Positions 16,026-24,740 are shown, numbered from the stretch's first letter. The stretch: DNA of 64,000 nt from Desulfoluna limicola (GCF_021654575.1 NZ_AP024488.1:992001-1056000); one strand, 5' to 3'. Numbers and translations are program-made. The notes: generated by a model from the letters alone, not told the origin.

Positions 16026-17396
16026 TTACTTAAGAGGGACACCCAGCTCGATGAGCTCCGCTTTCACCTCTTCGACCATCTTCTGGTAGAACTCCTTGGG
16101 GGTGTTGGTGTCCAGGTCGAACAGTTCGGGGTACGTCATGCCGAGGTCCGGGGTGTCCAGGGTGTGCTCGTATTTTTCGAGGAGCTTGGCCACGATGGGG
16201 CTGGCCTGGGCACGGGTGAGCTGGCATGCGGCATCGGCCATCTCGGTGTGGAATTTGGCTTCCATGGGAGTCATGCCGTCCATCTTCACGCCGGCAGCGG
16301 GGAAGGGGGTGCCGGTGGTGACGCCAGAGGTAACGCCGGTGAGGATGTATGCGGCTGCCTGGTAGAAGTACTCTTTGGTACCGGCGCCGGCTGCGGAGTA
16401 ACCGGAGTTGTAGGTTGCCAGGTGGATGTTACGTGAAACCGCCTGGGAACCGAGGCCGAGACCCCAGAGGAGGGGACGCGAGGTGGAGATGGCGCCCTTG
16501 AGGGTTACGGGGAAGTTGAGGAAGTACTGAGCGCCCAGCATGCAGGACATCATGGCGTAGGCGGTGACGCCGATGGCAATGCCCTCGGGGCCGCCGCAGT
16601 AGCCGCCCAGAAGGGTGGACGCCTCACCGGCGATGTTGCCGCCGATCTCCTGGAGGTAGCAGATTTTGTCCAGGGTGTCCTTTTTGAGCTTGAACTCGGG
16701 GTAGAAGGCGCAGAGCCATCCGTCGGAAGTGCGGGTACCGCAGTTGGGGTGGCTGGCAGCCAGGGTGCTTACGGGGCCACCGGAAGCGGGGACCACGTTG
16801 AAGACGGGGAAGCCGGGGCGACCAGCGTTGACGGTGGCTTGTCGGGCCATCTTCATGTTGTGGATGCAGGCCATCACCTCAGAGGGGTGAAAGGGGACAT
16901 CGGAGTCGTTCTCGGGGTCGTTCATGAGGGTGGGAACGGCCATGGAGTCAGCGCGATCGATGCGGGCGTAGCCTTCAACCAGCTTGAGGAAGAGCTCGTC
17001 GGTGCTGGTGTAGATACCGGAGCCGATGTGGCACCAGGGACGGGAGTTCTCGTCGGGCTTGCGACAGCGCCACTCACGACGGCTCTCCTTTTCCCCGCCG
17101 ATGCATCGGGGACGAGCCTCCTCGCCGATGGCATAAAGAACCTCTTCTTTGGTGAATTTGATTACGCGCCCGGTGTCCTGGCAGTAGATGCCTGCGTTCA
17201 GAAAGAACTCAAGGGCCGCCTCAAACACACGGTCTGCCAGCTCATCATCGGAGGACACTGGGTCTGCCGGGTTGTACGTAATGTCGTATTTCTTTGCCAG
17301 TTGCATCATCGCAGGGAAAACAACGTTGATATCGTAGTCGTTTTCATTCATTTCCTCGCCATTGAGGCTTCGTCGGTAGATATCAATAATTTTCAT
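16026..17396 (-). CDS. Monomethylamine methyltransferase (MtmB) family protein without pyrrolysine
   Basis: 456 residues, close to the ~458 of archaeal MtmB. Segments recognisable as MtmB: LEFFLNAGIYCQDTGRVIKF (archaeal LLECGIYCTDTHRIVKY), KMARQATVNAGRPG, LLGGYCGGPEG (archaeal FGGYAGGIEE), and a C-terminus with EEVKAELIELGVPL. Archaeal MtmB carries pyrrolysine, encoded by in-frame UAG, just after AGRPGMGV. Here AGRPGFPVFNVVPASGG follows with ordinary codons and no stop. This is therefore a non-pyrrolysine relative, analogous to the betaine-specific branch of MttB; the substrate is unknown but likely an N-methyl compound. It lies between the corrinoid protein and MttB genes. Confidence 0.85.
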   Translation of the reverse strand: MKIIDIYRRSLNGEEMNENDYDINVVFPAMMQLAKKYDITYNPADPVSSDDELADRVFEAALEFFLNAGIYCQDTGRVIKFTKEEVLYAIGEEARPRCIGGEKESRREWRCRKPDENSRPWCHIGSGIYTSTDELFLKLVEGYARIDRADSMAVPTLMNDPENDSDVPFHPSEVMACIHNMKMARQATVNAGRPGFPVFNVVPASGGPVSTLAASHPNCGTRTSDGWLCAFYPEFKLKKDTLDKICYLQEIGGNIAGEASTLLGGYCGGPEGIAIGVTAYAMMSCMLGAQYFLNFPVTLKGAISTSRPLLWGLGLGSQAVSRNIHLATYNSGYSAAGAGTKEYFYQAAAYILTGVTSGVTTGTPFPAAGVKMDGMTPMEAKFHTEMADAACQLTRAQASPIVAKLLEKYEHTLDTPDLGMTYPELFDLDTNTPKEFYQKMVEEVKAELIELGVPLK

Positions 17397-17581
17397 ACGC
17401 CTGTCTCCTAACAGAGGTTTTGTTGGTCATTCTGGGGCGGCTGCATCGGAGAAACCGTTTCATCCGGAGCATGGCCGTGCTTTCTGGAATCAACCCGCGG
17501 GCCTTTTTGCAAAGGCTCGTCCCGGGGCTGCTGCCGGGCCTGTAAATCAAAGGCCCGGTGTGTGGTGGTTCTGTGATCGTG

Positions 17582-19018
17582 TTACGCTTCGCTTAATTTC
17601 ATCTCTACGAAGTCGTTCACCGCTTTTTCGGTCTCAGCATCCAGGATGCTTTCGGGGGCCTCGGCCAGCAGTTTTTCCCAACGCTCACGGGCCATGGTGC
17701 TGAAATCTTTGGACCCTGCATCGGCCCAGTTCTGATAAGCCTCCTGGGTTGAGACGGTCGGACGCCAGGGTTTCCTGAAGTTCATCACGGTGGTGGGCTC
17801 CATGAAGTAGGTGCCACGGGGGCCGACGTTGATGATCTCGGAAACGGTGGTGTCTTTGTCCCAATCCTGGAGGCCGTCCAGCAGGCGCAGGACCCGTGAG
17901 AAGGCCTCTTCGCCGAGCATGATCTTCTCGTAGGAGGTGGAGTTCAGGGAGTCCAGAGAGCCAAAGCAGCCGTGGATCCAATGAGCACCGGCCATCACCG
18001 CGTGGATAAGGGTCTGCATGGTCTCCATGCCGGCCTGGGCGTCCACCACCTTGGCGTCGGTAATACCTGCCATGATCCGAACGGGAATCTTGTAGCGCTC
18101 CACAGCCATCTGAATGCTGAGGCCGTTGATCATGTTGGCCTCGGGCGAACCGTTGGCGTAAAGGCCGGACTTCATGTCCGGGCGGCAGGAGGCCGGGCCC
18201 ATGATATAGGGGGTGCCGGGGTTAACCAGCTGAAGCAGGACGTTACCGGCCAGCATCTCGGCGTTCTGCATGACGGCGGCGCTCATGGCGCTCATGGGCG
18301 CAGAGATACCGCTCATGGCGCAGGTGAGGGTACAGATGGCCTGCTTCTTTTTGGCGTGCTCGATCATGGTCTGCAGGGGGAACGCCGCGTAGGTGAGGGG
18401 ACTCACCGGGTTGATGCTGGCGAACATGCAGGTGTGGTTGTCGAGGTAGCCCTTTTCGCCCTTGGCAATTTCGAAGAGTTCGAAATATTCCTGAACCTCT
18501 TCGGTGGTGCCCACAAAGCTTCGAAGGGGTTTGTCGGTGGTGCGGACCATCTCACGGAAGACGTGGAGATGGGCCTTTTTCACCGGGATGTCTGCGGGCT
18601 CCACGGGCCACCCGCCGCCGATGTCACAGATGTCACTGGACTGGATCAGCTTGTAGAAGTTGGAGAGGTCCTCCATGGTGCAGTCCCGGTAGCCGGTTTT
18701 GGTATCGTGGATGCGGGTGGCCCCGAAGCTGGGGTCTGTGTGGGGGCGGCTCTGGCCTTCGCCCACTATAAAGGTGTTCTCGTCATTGCGTCCGTGGAAG
18801 GTGAAGGAGCTGGGGGCCTGATCGATGGTCTTCTCAAGGATGGCTCGGGGAATCTTGATGCGCCATCCGTCCACGTCACATCCTCCGTCGGCCATGATCT
18901 GGCGGGCGGTTTCGTCTTCGAAATCAACACCGCAGGTCTCCAGGACCTCCACGGTGGCTTCGTGAATCTGGTCGAGCATTTCATCATCGGCAAGTCTGAA
19001 TCTGTTGGATTTCAGCAT
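17582..19018 (-). CDS. mttB: Trimethylamine methyltransferase (MttB) family protein, non-pyrrolysine
   Basis: 478 residues of the MttB superfamily (TIM barrel). The N-terminus IHEATVEVLETCGVDFEDE is diagnostic; further family segments are DLSNFYKLIQSSD, NPVSPLTYAAF, GISAPMSAMSAAVMQNAEML and GAHWIHGCFGSLDSLNSTS. There is no in-frame UAG, so this is the pyrrolysine-free group whose characterised members (MtgB, MtpB, MtcB) demethylate glycine betaine, proline betaine or carnitine. A quaternary amine substrate is thus likely, and the nearby BCCT carrier agrees. It should methylate the corrinoid protein encoded at 15190-15843. AGGAGG lies 11 bases before the ATG; a sigma-54-type promoter lies 405 bases upstream. 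Confidence 0.92.
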   Translation of the reverse strand: MLKSNRFRLADDEMLDQIHEATVEVLETCGVDFEDETARQIMADGGCDVDGWRIKIPRAILEKTIDQAPSSFTFHGRNDENTFIVGEGQSRPHTDPSFGATRIHDTKTGYRDCTMEDLSNFYKLIQSSDICDIGGGWPVEPADIPVKKAHLHVFREMVRTTDKPLRSFVGTTEEVQEYFELFEIAKGEKGYLDNHTCMFASINPVSPLTYAAFPLQTMIEHAKKKQAICTLTCAMSGISAPMSAMSAAVMQNAEMLAGNVLLQLVNPGTPYIMGPASCRPDMKSGLYANGSPEANMINGLSIQMAVERYKIPVRIMAGITDAKVVDAQAGMETMQTLIHAVMAGAHWIHGCFGSLDSLNSTSYEKIMLGEEAFSRVLRLLDGLQDWDKDTTVSEIINVGPRGTYFMEPTTVMNFRKPWRPTVSTQEAYQNWADAGSKDFSTMARERWEKLLAEAPESILDAETEKAVNDFVEMKLSEA

Positions 19019-19423
19019 CGAAAAAACAACCTCCTGAGTCGTGAATTATGCCGCGGTCGGATGGTGATCCGGGGGCTTTATCCACGGGCTAATGAACATC
19101 ATCGATTATGGTGTCCGGCAGACCCTGCCGAACCTCTTTTTTATCGTCGTCTGCACCGGTAGTTTCCGGTCTTGTTAAAGGTCATGGTTTGCTTCGGTTT
19201 GAAGAATTTCTAACTTCTGAGATAAACTCGAAGTGGGGCTTCCGGCTCCGGGAAAGAGTGCTTTAGCTCTGAGAGTTTTCTGCCGCTGAATGGCTTGCTC
19301 TCCGTGGGCATAATTCCTTTGTTTAAAGCGCTTTTCGTGTTGTGCTGGTGGCTCCGGTTTTCCTGGTCCGGTGCCCTTTGTTCCATGTGTTCCTGCCTGC
19401 TCCGTTGCAGTAATCATATTACT

Positions 19424-19439
19424 CGCAACATCCATGCCA
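19424..19439 (-). promoter_or_regulatory. Sigma-54-type promoter upstream of mttB
   Basis: Minus-strand TGGCATGGATGTTGCG matches the -24/-12 consensus TGGCACG-N4-TTGCW at 9 of the 11 defined positions with exact GG/GC spacing. It points toward mttB (start 19018), giving a leader of about 390 nt. The island encodes a sigma-54-dependent response regulator at 27777-29168, the obvious activator candidate. Confidence 0.7.
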
Positions 19440-19544
19440 ATTGTCTGGTTATTGTTTGCTGAATTCAGGAAAAAAAGAGGGGCCTCGATTCCGGACCGGC
19501 CGGTGAGGCTTTTGGGGCCGACTCAATATTAAAATAGTCAAAAA

Positions 19545-19660
19545 AGCGATGCCTCCGGCGGCAAGGTGAGCCACCTTGAAAGCTGATTGCCGCAGCGCCT
19601 TCTTCGGTAACGTAGCGCAGGGCGCTGAAGGAGGCGATGTGGCTGCAAAGGGAAAGACGG
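19545..19660. repeat. CCGGCGG-family element (partial) joined to a ramA-like fragment
   Basis: The A-end (CGATGCCTCCGGCGGCAAGG then GAGCCACCTTGAAAGCTG) is followed at ~19600-19640 by CTTCGGTAACGTAGCGCAGG-type sequence nearly identical to 21110-21150 inside the RamA-like gene. Read on the minus strand it would encode ASFSALRYVTEEG against SFGALRYVTEDGA in the intact gene. It looks like debris of a second ramA copy. Confidence 0.6.
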
Positions 19661-19893
19661 GGGATGACTCCCCCTTTATTGTCTTGGGATTGTTCGTGGG
19701 GCGAAGGCGGGGGCGTTATGGCATTGCCCCCGCCGCAGAGGGGGAAAGGGGTGGGGTTAGAGCCTTCCCAGAATTAAATTATACACATTCCATGTGGCCA
19801 TCACCGTAAGCTTTGAAAAAAGAACGTGGGACCGCACAGCACTGTGGAAACGCCCGGAAACGGTCATTGTACAAGTACTTCACAGCGAGGCCC
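19661..19893. other. Intergenic stretch downstream of dctP
   Basis: No gene recognised; includes a G-rich stretch (GGGCGAAGGCGGGGGCG) and the region just past the DctP stop codon. No clear terminator hairpin was found. Confidence 0.3.
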
Positions 19894-20889
19894 TTATTTC
19901 TTTCCGAGGGCTTTGAGGACCATGTCAAGGTTCGCTTTGCCGCCGATGAAATCGTAGTACTCGGGCCATACGTTTTCGATGGCCAGCTTTTTCCACTGGG
20001 CTTCATCTTCAAGGGTGCTGACTTTAACACCGCCTTTGATCATGCCCTCTTTGGCATTGGCGGCTTCCAGGATTTGGTAGGCGGTCCAGTACTGCTGGGT
20101 CTCCTGAGCTGCACGGGAGATCACCTCTTTGGTTTTGGCGTCCCACTTGTTCCAGGTGCGCTGCCCCACAATCATGGGCTGGAGGGAGTACTGATAGTGG
20201 ACCTCGGTCAGGTAGCTCTGCACTTCGTGGAACTTGGAGGTGTAGTTGACGATGTACGGGTTGTCCTGGCCATCAACCACACCCTGCTGAAGGGCGGTAA
20301 AGGTTTCGGACCAGGCCATGGGCACGGGGTTGGCTCCCCAGGATTTGTAGGTTGCCATGAGGATTTTGTTCTGGGGGATTCGGATTTTCATCCCTTTGAT
20401 GTCCGCGAGTTTCTTGACGGGTTGCTTGGAGTTGGTGATGAATCGAAAGTTGGAGTATCCCCAGTGCAGGATACGGAATCCGCCTTTTTCTGTGCACAGT
20501 TTGTTCCAATGGCTGGCAAGGTCGCCGGTGGTTGCCTTAATGGCATCGTAATGGCTTTCGATGAGGTAGGGCATGGTCAGGGTGCCGAGCTCTTTGACAA
20601 AGGGGACGGCATTGCCGATGCCCACATAGCAGAGGTCAAGGGTGCCACGACGGACATTCTGAAGCATTTCGGTCTCCGTGCCGAGCTGGCCTCCCGGAAA
20701 AAGCTGCACTTCTATTTCACCGTTGGATTCCGACTCCACAGCCTGTTTGAAGAAACGGGCACCGTATCCCTGATCGGAATCTGCGGCATCACCCATGCCG
20801 ACTCGGATAATCTGTTTGGCAGATGCACCCTGGACGGTCATGGCCAGGGTGATCACTGCGATGGCTGCGATACATACTTTTTTTAACAT
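19894..20889 (-). CDS. TRAP transporter solute-binding protein (DctP family)
   Basis: 331 residues with a cleavable signal peptide (ending ASAKQ) and DctP hallmarks: IIRVGMGDAADSDQGYGARF, ESESNGEIEVQLFPGGQLG, IKGMKIRIPQNKI containing the conserved Arg that salt-bridges carboxylate ligands, and FTALQQGVVDGQDNP. Periplasmic binding of a carboxylate or carboxylate-bearing betaine is expected. No DctQ or DctM membrane subunit is nearby, so this is an orphan binding protein that either uses a remote permease or feeds a sensor. ATG 20889 has AGGAG 6 bases upstream. It sits within the demethylation island between mttB and the RamA-like gene. Confidence 0.88.
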   Translation of the reverse strand: MLKKVCIAAIAVITLAMTVQGASAKQIIRVGMGDAADSDQGYGARFFKQAVESESNGEIEVQLFPGGQLGTETEMLQNVRRGTLDLCYVGIGNAVPFVKELGTLTMPYLIESHYDAIKATTGDLASHWNKLCTEKGGFRILHWGYSNFRFITNSKQPVKKLADIKGMKIRIPQNKILMATYKSWGANPVPMAWSETFTALQQGVVDGQDNPYIVNYTSKFHEVQSYLTEVHYQYSLQPMIVGQRTWNKWDAKTKEVISRAAQETQQYWTAYQILEAANAKEGMIKGGVKVSTLEDEAQWKKLAIENVWPEYYDFIGGKANLDMVLKALGKK

Positions 20890-20992
20890 CACTTACTCCT
20901 CGGGTTGTTGTTAATAAATTGCCTTGCCTCATAAACAGTTGCGTCTGTCTGATCTTCGTTGATTGGGCAGGAGCGCCGGGGGACCATGGCTT

Positions 20993-22738
20993 TTAATCTT
21001 CCATGAAGACCATGCGGTTCATGTACTCCGCACTGAAGGACTTGTGGGCTGACAGTTCGATGTGTCGGCAGCCGTCTGTGATGGCAGATGCCTTTTGGGC
21101 TGCGCCATCTTCGGTAACGTAGCGAAGGGCGCCGAAGGAGGCGGCATTTCCCAGAACCGAAATCTTCGGAAGGAGGGATTTTGGAAACATGCCGATGCGC
21201 ATGGCGCTCTCCGGGTGGATGGCCGAGCCGAAGCCCCCTGCAAGATAGATGGTGTCCACGTCATCAGCTGTGATGCCCGCCTCCTGCATGAGGATTTCGA
21301 TGCCGGAGCGAAGTGCGGACTTGGCCAGTTGAACCTCGCGGATATCTTTCTGGGTAAGGACCACCTTGTCGGTGAGGTGAAACTCAATCTGATTTTTTTC
21401 ACCGGTGATGGACCCTGCAAGGGGACCGGTGGCTTGGAGCCTGCCCGTGGGATCCAGAGCGCCTTTTTCCAAAAGAAGGGCAATGCCGTCGATGACGCCG
21501 GATCCGCAGATTCCGGTGGCGTCACGTTCATCGATGGTTGTGTAGCCAAACCCCTTATGGGTTTCGTACACCGAATCCACCGCACCGGGTTGTCCCGGCA
21601 TGCCGCAGCTCAGGTTGGCTCCCTCAAAGCAGGGCCCTGCTGCAGCCGAGCAGGCGTAGCAGGTTCCATTGGCGTAGAGAACGGTCTCTGCGTTGGTGCC
21701 GATGTCGGCCAGAAGGAAGGTTTTCTCTTTTCCCACGGCGCCGGTGGCCAGGAGGGCGGCGACAATGTCGGCCCCGATGTATGCTGAAACCCCGGGAAGC
21801 AGGCAGGCACGAGCCTTTGACCCGATACCCAGCTCACGTGCGGGCAGCTGCATGGCGCTTAAGGTGGCCGGGATAAAGGGGGCTTTGCTGATGAACTCCG
21901 GGGGGATCCCCAAGAGCAGGTGCATCATGGTTGTGTTGCCTGCAATGGAGATGAGGCTGACATCGTCAGCCCCGTGCTGGGTGCAAAGTTCATTGAGCAG
22001 TGAGTCGAGCTGATGGGTGATGGCACTGTACAGGCTCTCCATGCCGTGCTCCAGGGTGTACTGGATGCGGGTCATCACATCGGCCCCAAAGGGGGCCTGA
22101 GCGTTGTGGGATCCACTGACGGCAAGGGTCTTCCCTGTGTGAAGGTCCACCAGAAAGGCTGCCACGGTTGTGGTTCCGATATCCACGATCATCCCCAGGT
22201 GCTCGGTAGATTCGCTGTACCCCACAAGGGAGTCGCCCTCGAGGATGGCGCAGCCCTTGAATTCGTTGCGGCGCAGAAAAGAGGGGAGCTCTCGTTGGCT
22301 GGCAAGGTCAAGCTGGTGGTCCGTGGCGCCAGAGGCCTTCATGAGCCTGGCAAGGTCGGTGGATTGATCGGAGATTGAGGGCGCCTGGGTCTCAAAGGCT
22401 TTTTGGGTGAGAAGGGGTTTTACCGGGTAGTGTGCGTGGTGAAACCGAGTCTCCACTTTGATTTTTTTCTTCTCTTCCAGGGTGATCTTCATCCCTTCCA
22501 CGGGCAGGGTGTAACAGGCAAGCCTCACGCCCGCTGCAAGTTCCATGGAGCTTAAGTGGCTTTTTTCCTCGGCTGTGGGCTCACTGTCACAGATGATGCG
22601 GCATTTTCCGCACTTTCCGATGCCGCAGGGTGCCACCAGAAGCCTGGCCTCGCGAAGGGCGGCAACCACCGGTTTCCCACTGGGAACGGCAAGGGTCCTT
22701 TCCTGATTGTGTCCGCTTACGGTAATAGTAATGCTCAT
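20993..22738 (-). CDS. Corrinoid activation protein, RamA/RACo-like (2Fe-2S plus ASKHA ATPase domain)
   Basis: 581 residues. N-terminal [2Fe-2S] ferredoxin domain with C38, C43, C46 and C75; a linker; then an ASKHA-fold domain beginning about 180 (GMIVDIGTTTVAAFLVDL) with ISIAGNTTMMHLLLG, LLADIGTNAETVLYANG, AGPCFEGANLSCGMPGQPGA and LAGGFGSAIHPESAMRIG. This is the RACo/DUF4445 architecture: it reduces inactive Co(II) corrinoid to Co(I) at the expense of ATP, returning the corrinoid protein to the cycle. The adjacent methyltransferase genes fit. It differs from archaeal RamA in having a plant-type 2Fe-2S domain rather than 8Fe ferredoxin. AGGA precedes the ATG. Confidence 0.92.
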   Translation of the reverse strand: MSITITVSGHNQERTLAVPSGKPVVAALREARLLVAPCGIGKCGKCRIICDSEPTAEEKSHLSSMELAAGVRLACYTLPVEGMKITLEEKKKIKVETRFHHAHYPVKPLLTQKAFETQAPSISDQSTDLARLMKASGATDHQLDLASQRELPSFLRRNEFKGCAILEGDSLVGYSESTEHLGMIVDIGTTTVAAFLVDLHTGKTLAVSGSHNAQAPFGADVMTRIQYTLEHGMESLYSAITHQLDSLLNELCTQHGADDVSLISIAGNTTMMHLLLGIPPEFISKAPFIPATLSAMQLPARELGIGSKARACLLPGVSAYIGADIVAALLATGAVGKEKTFLLADIGTNAETVLYANGTCYACSAAAGPCFEGANLSCGMPGQPGAVDSVYETHKGFGYTTIDERDATGICGSGVIDGIALLLEKGALDPTGRLQATGPLAGSITGEKNQIEFHLTDKVVLTQKDIREVQLAKSALRSGIEILMQEAGITADDVDTIYLAGGFGSAIHPESAMRIGMFPKSLLPKISVLGNAASFGALRYVTEDGAAQKASAITDGCRHIELSAHKSFSAEYMNRMVFMED

Positions 22739-22757
22739 GCTTTTATCCTAAAGGGCT

Positions 22758-22976
22758 TGTGCCTCCGGCTGCCCTGCCGGGGGCTAAACTTTTGAAAAGT
22801 TTAACAAACAGGTCTTATTGATTGTCCTTGAATGAATTCCGCTTTAAATGCGGATGTAATTTGACCCGAGAAACGAGGGGCAAAGCGCATCCGCAATCTG
22901 CTTTCAAGGTATTTTGCCTGATGTGGCTTCGCCACCCTTGCCGCCGGAGGCAGCTTTTTGGCAGCTGAATAGTTAC
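22758..22976. repeat. CCGGCGG-family intergenic element (copy 8, almost full length)
   Basis: B-end at the left (GCCTCCGGCTGCCCTGCCGG, AACTTTTGAAAAGTTTAACA), middle GACCCGAGAAACGAGGGGCA, A-end at the right with an insertion (TGATGTGGCTTCGCCACCC also seen at 34080), terminus AGCTGAATAGTTAC. The left terminal repeat is missing. It separates the RamA-like and UroD-type genes. Confidence 0.8.
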
Positions 22977-23139
22977 GGTGAATGTTCTGCTTCTGCCGGT
23001 GATCAAACCATGGAACGCCTGCCTCCGAATGGTCCGGGGACAGGCGCTTCATGGGTTGGCCACGACGGGTTTACGTCGGTGCCGGGCTGGGAAAGGCCCC
23101 GGACGAATGCCTGCGTCCGGGGCCAAAGGAACCCTATGT

Positions 23140-24486
23140 TTACGCCATGGCAGCTTCGATCTCTGCCTTGAGGACCTCACTGGTGGGGATGAGGGAGACG
23201 TGTTTCACTTCGCCGTTGATGAGCATGGCAGGGGCGTTGGCAAGGCCGACTTTTCCCATGAACGACACATTCTCCGGATACATGATGGAGCGTTCAACCA
23301 CCTTCACCTTGTCGCCGTAGATGGCAGATGCATCGTTTGCAGAAGCCACCATGTAGCCGCATGCGGCGCAGGTCTGGGCGTCGATGGTCACCACTTCGAT
23401 GAGGACATGGTCGAGGCTGTCGTAGTCGGGGAGCTCGATCTCGGGGAGTTCATCTTTCTTTACGTACGTCTCAAGAACCTTGCGTGTCGCCTCTTTGTTG
23501 TGGACGGCCATGCCCACACCCACGATGTTCTCCGGGGGAACGCCGAAGGGCATGTCGCAGCCGGGGGCCAGGATGAAGTCTTTGGTGCCGAGGGCGTCCA
23601 TGAGCTCGATGGCGGCTTTCTGGTTGTCCTGCTGGGTGCCGAAGAGCATGGTGATGGTGAGCTGCATGTTGCCGGAGATGAGGATGCCGTGCTCATCGGT
23701 GACCTTTTTGGCCGCCACGATGTCCACGTTCTCGTCAATGGCGATGCCGTCTGGCCGGGTCTGGCACATGGCCGGGATGTTTTTGGTGGCGTCCCCGCAG
23801 ACAAAGAAGGTGGAGGGGACGTTCTGGGCGCGTACCTTGTCGAAGAAGGCAGAGAACGGTTCGGTGAGAAACTGCTCGAAGGAGATGGGGGAGATCTGGG
23901 ATACCAGGGGATCCACAGCGCCTATGACGTCACAACCGGCTTCCACGAGGAGGGCCGCGTAATCGCTTACCACCTCTTCGCAGTAGTTGATGAGCTCTTT
24001 GACTTTTTCGGGCTGGTCGTACATGTCCATAAAGATATTGGTGCCGCGGAGGTGAGACGCCAGGGTGAATGGGCCGCATACCAGGCCATACAGAGCGATG
24101 CCGGGCTTGGCTTCCTTGAGGCGGCGGGTGGCCTCCATGATAATGGGAATGCGGCCGTCCTCTCGGGTGAGGCGCTTGGTGGGGATGGTGAAGTCACTGG
24201 CGAGGGGGTGGCTGCAGACCGTGGGAGGGGTGTTGGGGTACCACTTGAGGTCGCAGCCGAGGATCTCCGCCTCCACCTGGAGGTCAAACATGACGGGCAG
24301 GCCATCGGGTGCGTACTGGGCCTCGGCTTCCAGGAGGCACTCCACAAGTTTATCCACATCCTGGAAAATTTCATCGGCCGCATACCCTTTGAGGTTTGCA
24401 ATCTGAGCCCCGGTGTAGGGTACCCAGGGGGTGCGGGGAACGTCTTCGTGGTTGAGTGCTTTTAAGATAAGGGTTTTTCCGTCCAT
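23140..24486 (-). CDS. Uroporphyrinogen decarboxylase-type methyltransferase fused to a thioredoxin-like domain
   Basis: 448 residues. Residues 1-345 form a UroD-fold barrel of the MtaA/MtbA/CmuA kind; such proteins move methyl groups between corrinoid proteins and CoM or THF. Zinc in MtaA/MtbA is bound by HxC...C. Here the HxC position reads F228-V-C230 (VPSTFFVCGDATKN), with C310 in APGCDMPFGV, so the His is replaced. Residues ~355-448 add a thioredoxin-like domain with C373-A-A-C376 and a cis-Pro (NAPAML). The whole is one uninterrupted frame. Start 24486 follows AGGAGA. Possible roles are acceptor-side methyltransferase or a redox-controlled accessory factor. Confidence 0.85.
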   Translation of the reverse strand: MDGKTLILKALNHEDVPRTPWVPYTGAQIANLKGYAADEIFQDVDKLVECLLEAEAQYAPDGLPVMFDLQVEAEILGCDLKWYPNTPPTVCSHPLASDFTIPTKRLTREDGRIPIIMEATRRLKEAKPGIALYGLVCGPFTLASHLRGTNIFMDMYDQPEKVKELINYCEEVVSDYAALLVEAGCDVIGAVDPLVSQISPISFEQFLTEPFSAFFDKVRAQNVPSTFFVCGDATKNIPAMCQTRPDGIAIDENVDIVAAKKVTDEHGILISGNMQLTITMLFGTQQDNQKAAIELMDALGTKDFILAPGCDMPFGVPPENIVGVGMAVHNKEATRKVLETYVKKDELPEIELPDYDSLDHVLIEVVTIDAQTCAACGYMVASANDASAIYGDKVKVVERSIMYPENVSFMGKVGLANAPAMLINGEVKHVSLIPTSEVLKAEIEAAMA

Positions 24487-24608
24487 TTTATGTGTCTCCT
24501 GAATGTTTCTATAAGGTTGTCTATGTTGAGGCTGAAGAGGAGGTGGCATGCCACGGTTTCTTCAAACCATTTCTGATGACGTTGTTTATAAAGGGAGGCT
24601 CCCCCCAT

Positions 24609-24740
24609 GGGAGACAAAGGGGGTCCTGAAACAGTACGCGTTAGGAGGTGGTGGCAGAATGGGAAGTTTCGCCACCGAACGTACCGGTTTTTCCTGTTGC
24701 ACCACATCAACTGAAGAACGATGGGCACCCTTTGTCTCCC
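24609..24740. repeat. 13-bp inverted repeat enclosing ~106 bp
   Basis: GGGAGACAAAGGG at 24609-24621 is exactly complementary to 24728-24740. The enclosed DNA is noncoding. It lies between the UroD-type gene and the mttB/mttC relic, and may be the ends of a tiny element or a stem in the transcript. Confidence 0.7.

Noticed and set aside
17500..17535. Sigma-54-like sequence before the MtmB-type gene
   Set aside because: TTGCAAAGGCTCGTCCC resembles the inverted consensus but the GG/GC spacing is off by one, which these promoters do not tolerate.
16026..19018. Possible pyrrolysine-encoded methyltransferases
   Set aside because: Both MttB- and MtmB-type frames are full length without in-frame TAG, and no PylS, PylBCD or pylT-like sequence was seen in the window.
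17972..19162. Plus-strand open frame of 396 codons opposite mttB
   Set aside because: Antisense shadow; the low-complexity Gly/His/Val translation matches nothing recognised.
22978..24465. Long plus-strand open frame of 495 codons opposite the UroD-type gene
   Set aside because: Antisense shadow with composition bias and no ribosome site; the minus strand carries unmistakable UroD and thioredoxin motifs.
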